From NCBI GenBank assembly GCA_030620095.1, contig JAUTXW010004495.1:301001-365000 (forward strand): a DNA stretch of 64,000 nucleotides, written 5' to 3'. The stretch is from Kuschelorhynchus macadamiae. Lineage: Eukaryota > Arthropoda > Insecta > Coleoptera > Curculionidae. Of this stretch, positions 60,896 through 64,000 are shown piece after piece (positions within the stretch are counted from its first letter, which is position 1; every line of letters starts with the position of its first letter). The notes beneath the pieces were generated by a model. It was given only the letters and a program-made list of their open reading frames with translations. It was not told where the DNA came from and made no database searches. The translations under genes and the position numbers were made by a program.

Positions 60896-60985
60896 ATAGA
60901 AAAGTCCTATCAAGTGAAAAACTACCAAAGTTACGATAGATGAACTCAATACTCTCTGAATTAAATTTTACATTATTTACAAATA
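60683..60985. repeat. Direct repeat, copy A
   Basis: It contains TTAGCCATTATTTATATGCC, GCAAAACTAAATTTGAAATA, the hAT end AGTTTGAGAAACGCTG, and the flank AAGTCCTATCAAGTGAAAAA with GATGAACTCAATACTCTCTG. It is repeated at 61609-61893 with about 85-90% identity by eye. Because the flank beyond the hAT end is also repeated, this is a segmental duplication and not two insertions. Confidence 0.85.
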
Positions 60986-61608
60986 GGTTTTTAATCCTTA
61001 TAATTATTCTTACGGATATATTTTTATGAAGATTGGCAGCATATATTCTTCCTGCTTCGCTGGCGTTTTCTTGACGCTTATAATACAGCGTTACAATCTG
61101 TAGTTTTTTATTTAACGAAATCTTTTTACGGCAAATTATAGTGATTTTGAAGTAAGGTGATCACCTGCATCACCTATATATCCGTTTTTTTGTTTGACTG
61201 ACATCACAAGATAGCTTATCAAAAACTAAGACAGGAATGTAAAAGTTATTTTGCTCTAGGTCCAACCGTTCAGGTGCTATGACGGCTCAAAGAAGCAAAA
61301 ATGTAAATTTTCGAGCATAAATAAATCAAAAACAGTTGAAGATAGACATATATTATTTAAAACCCTTATTAAAAAACACTTAGAATTGATCATAGAATCC
61401 AAAAATGTAATAATATATAGAGTGTTCCGTTTAAAAACGCAATATCCTTGGCGTAAGTCTTTTGTTTCTCATTCAATTGTTTTTTTGTTACGATTTTCGA
61501 ATTCTCCGATTTAAAATATATCGACTGGCTATTTTGAATTTCTTGAGAAATACGGGGGAAGTCAAAAAAATACTGTTTTTCCTCCTCAATGGAAGACCCT
61601 GTACATAT

Positions 61609-61893
61609 TAGCCATTATTTATAAGCCTTTCTCGATGTTATAAGTATTTCGATTTTAGTTTTAATGATTTCGTTAAGATTATATTATTGCAAAATTAAAT
61701 TTGAAATAAAAATATGAAAGAAATAGTTCTAATATTTTGTTCATTTATTCGGCGCTTCCCTAGGGGGGGGGACGCCCCACAGTTTGAGAACCGCTGGTCT
61801 AGATAAAGTCCTATCAAGTGAAAAGCTACCACAGTTAGGTATAGATGAACTCAGCACTATCTGAATTAAATTTTACATTAGTCGAGTAGTTAT
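61609..61893. repeat. Direct repeat, copy B
   Basis: Second copy, 920 bp downstream, with end GGGGACGCCCCACAGTTTGA then GAACCGCTG, closer to the canonical Buster end than copy A. The flank is AAAGTCCTATCAAGTGAAAA. Confidence 0.85.
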
Positions 61894-62320
61894 GTACAAA
61901 ATGTACCTTTAATATAAAGATACACAACATCTAATAGGTGTAACCTCGGGTGTAACCATTCACGTAATAAAAAAAACGCACAAATTATTAGAGACCTATT
62001 GTATTTTACAGCTCTAATATGCCTATTTTGAAAAGTAACCCTAATTTATACTAAAAGGAAATTAAATCTATATTTTTCCTGGTGCGTCTCTTCCTAAGTA
62101 ACGAATAGTATCTCCCGAGGTGTTGTATAAGAGTGCTCACATGTAGGCAATCTGTATTATAAAAAAAAGTGTGAAAAAAATGGTCTTTGACCAATATCTT
62201 CCAAATTATCGTAGGTAAAGTAAAAATTTTTAAGTAAAAAATGTAGGGCAGATTTTTACCTCATGTTTCATGTTTTTTCTGCGGTTCTCATAGTTTTCGC
62301 AAAAAATTGAGTTTGAAAAA
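61894..62320. other. Unassigned region
   Basis: No recognised feature. Confidence 0.3.
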
Positions 62321-62324
62321 AAAT

Positions 62325-62652
62325 AGATTTTTTCTACGACTGCTATGAAAACTGTCTAAATACGCACGCCAAACAAGATCTGAAAATTACTAATTTCACA
62401 TGATGTGTGAAAACTGCTGTGTGAAATGTTTGCACACAGTTGCTTGCTTATGGGAAATATTTGTTGCCATAGCCTTCTAAGATTTGTGAATAGAATTTCG
62501 GTTCAAGCTCATATTATTTGTCATTTCATTTTGACATAAGCGTGTGAAAAGTTTTCACACGGTGTTTGAAAAAATTTCTCACAGTCTTGTCAAAGTTTAA
62601 AGAATAAAAATAATTCAAATTGTATTTTTATTTTCTGCAGTCGTAGAAAAAG
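62325..62652. mobile_element. Small inverted-repeat element
   Basis: TTTTTTCTACGACTGC at 62330 and GCAGTCGTAGAAAAA at 62637 are matching ends about 320 bp apart. The interior has several GTGTGAAAA/TTTTCACAC words (for example GTGTGAAAAGTTTTCACAC near 62551) that can pair with each other. Non-coding. Confidence 0.55.
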
Positions 62653-63573
62653 TATCGTGTGCAACACGTTTGAAAATGACACGAGTGTGCAAAGAGTCAG
62701 TTTCTAAACTTGTTGCACAATATACTATTTGAGGTAATGCTATGTTATGTAGCAACGGATATCTTTTTTCAAACGCATTTTAAATTATAAATAAAGATTT
62801 ATTGCAAAATTTGTCTGCGCGCTTGCTAATAAATTCAAGAATTTTTCTCTTGGGCGAAAAGAAGAGAGAGGGAAATCAATAATGACTTTAAATTAATTTA
62901 TCTCTTAAATTATTATATTTCCGAAAAAAACAATATTGTTCTATCTGCAATATTTTGGAATCCGTTTTTCTTGGCCATTTTTTTTTGAAAACCAGACAGC
63001 CTATGTCTTAGCACTCTGCGCATTCTTAAACAGCGCCTCAAAAGATACCATTTAGGAAAAAATTAGTGCACTTTAGTTTTTGCACGTCCCTAACCTCCCG
63101 ATTACTGAACTAAGGGAGATGTATCAAAAACTCATTCTCAAGTTTTATTAGAATTTAAATATTTCCAAAACTCAGAATCTTAATAAATATAAAACCAAAC
63201 GAAGTGCTGCTGAATACAATACCATTCTAACAGTTTTTTTTTTATAAAATAAATTGATTCAATAACGTAGTTTATCCTAAAACTAAATTCTATTTTAATT
63301 TCATAATACAAGTAATTATATAGGTTGTTCGGGAACAACGTCAGGAAACTTAAGGCCGTGATTCTACATGAAAAATAATGGTAACAAGTCAAACTCATAA
63401 TGGTTTCCTAGTAACGGCTGATCCAAGTTGCATTTTTAAGTTTAAATTTTTGGAATATTTAATTTATTTCTTTAAGCATCTTGATATTTGACACATAAGT
63501 TTAAGGTAATGGACGCTCTTATCCAAAGCTAAAAATGTTTATTTAAGTTGCCACCAGAGGGCACTTTACTTAT
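62653..63573. other. Unassigned region
   Basis: AT-rich, no recognised gene; the frame 63180-63398 (minus) lacks a motif. Confidence 0.3.
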
Positions 63574-63890
63574 AACTGAAAACTTATTTCCGTGAAAACT
63601 TTTTTATTTAGGAAGAAATTGTCAAAATTGAGTTGCCATCTTTAAGCCGATAGAAAGTGCTTCAAATAATGCACTCTTACTTCAAATCGATAAATCATAC
63701 CGTTTAGCCGCAAATCGATATTAAAGTTTTATTCAATTTTTAATATCGATTTGCGGCTAAACAGCACGATTTATCGATTTGAAGTAAGAGTACATTATTT
63801 GAAGCACATTTCATCGGCTTAAAAAAGGCAACTAAATTTTGACAATTTCTTCCAAAATCCAAAAGTTTTCATGGAAATAAGTTTTCAGTT
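63574..63890. repeat. Long palindrome, about 152-bp arms
   Basis: Arms 63574-63725 and 63738-63890 are reverse complements with few mismatches (words AATCGATATTAAA / TTTAATATCGATT, TTTAAGCCGAT / ATCGGCTTAAA, CTTACTTCAAATCGATAAAT). The loop is about 12 nt. An outer pair may continue as AGAGGGCACTTTAC (63556) and GTAAAGTGCTCT at the very end of the window, implying an insertion in the right flank. It is a foldback element. Confidence 0.9.
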
Positions 63891-64000
63891 TTAGATACTA
63901 AAAATCGATAAAAATGCGCTCTCACACATCTTTATAAAAAGTTCTTGGCCGGAAAAGATATATGAATAATAGCAGAAGGCAGTTTTAGGTAAAGTGCTCT

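Overview
The window looks like a stretch of insect nuclear genome, possibly a beetle, though the order is a guess. It is strongly AT-rich, full of (TA)n tracts and packed with decayed transposable elements. Two short minus-strand exons (42352-42604 and 11801-11940) encode consecutive pieces of a polypeptide N-acetylgalactosaminyltransferase (pgant/GalNAc-T), and their splice sites and reading phase fit each other. The simplest reading is that the window is the inside of one large host gene on the minus strand: a 30.4-kb intron between the two exons, plus parts of the neighbouring introns. No other host exon was recognised with confidence.

Layout. 1-11.4 kb: Penelope-like (PLE) fragment, several Jockey/CR1-like non-LTR fossils on both strands, a Crypton-like recombinase scrap and a tandem duplication. 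11.8-11.94 kb: pgant exon. 12.9-16.7 kb: an apparently complete Tip100-like hAT transposon with terminal repeats, a perfect 8-bp target duplication and a spliced 863-residue transposase. 16.7-18.9 kb: a broken pogo/Tigger-like element. 20.7-25.3 kb: two PLE copies head to head, bounded by (TA)n. 28.6-29.9 kb: a mariner-like fossil. 33.0-38.0 kb: a non-LTR element whose endonuclease domain is split by a mariner-superfamily element with about 550-bp inverted repeats and an intact 350-residue transposase. 38.5-42.2 kb: PLE pieces and a pogo-like shell that contains an R4/Dong-like retrotransposon. 42.35-42.6 kb: pgant exon. 43-47.3 kb: a Tc1 fossil and a tandem array of about 230-bp repeats. 47.7-49.6 kb: a second complete mariner-superfamily element inside (TA)n, whose transposase lacks one catalytic Asp. 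52.3-52.6 kb: a tRNA-derived SINE candidate. 57.3-60.9 kb: a Buster/ZBED5-like hAT fossil that contains a Crypton tyrosine recombinase and a THAP fragment. 60.7-64 kb: duplicated hAT ends, small inverted-repeat elements and a long palindrome.

Two repeat themes recur. One is a composite repeat (period about 500-540 bp, built of roughly 130-bp subunits rich in ATGGCGG words) present at six or more places. The other is a short hairpin flanked by CTGAxGA-like and GAAAC-like words, which resembles a hammerhead ribozyme core. It occurs in PLE ends, in each unit of the 230-bp array and in the SINE candidate. This is the most unusual signal in the window, but catalytic activity is only inferred.
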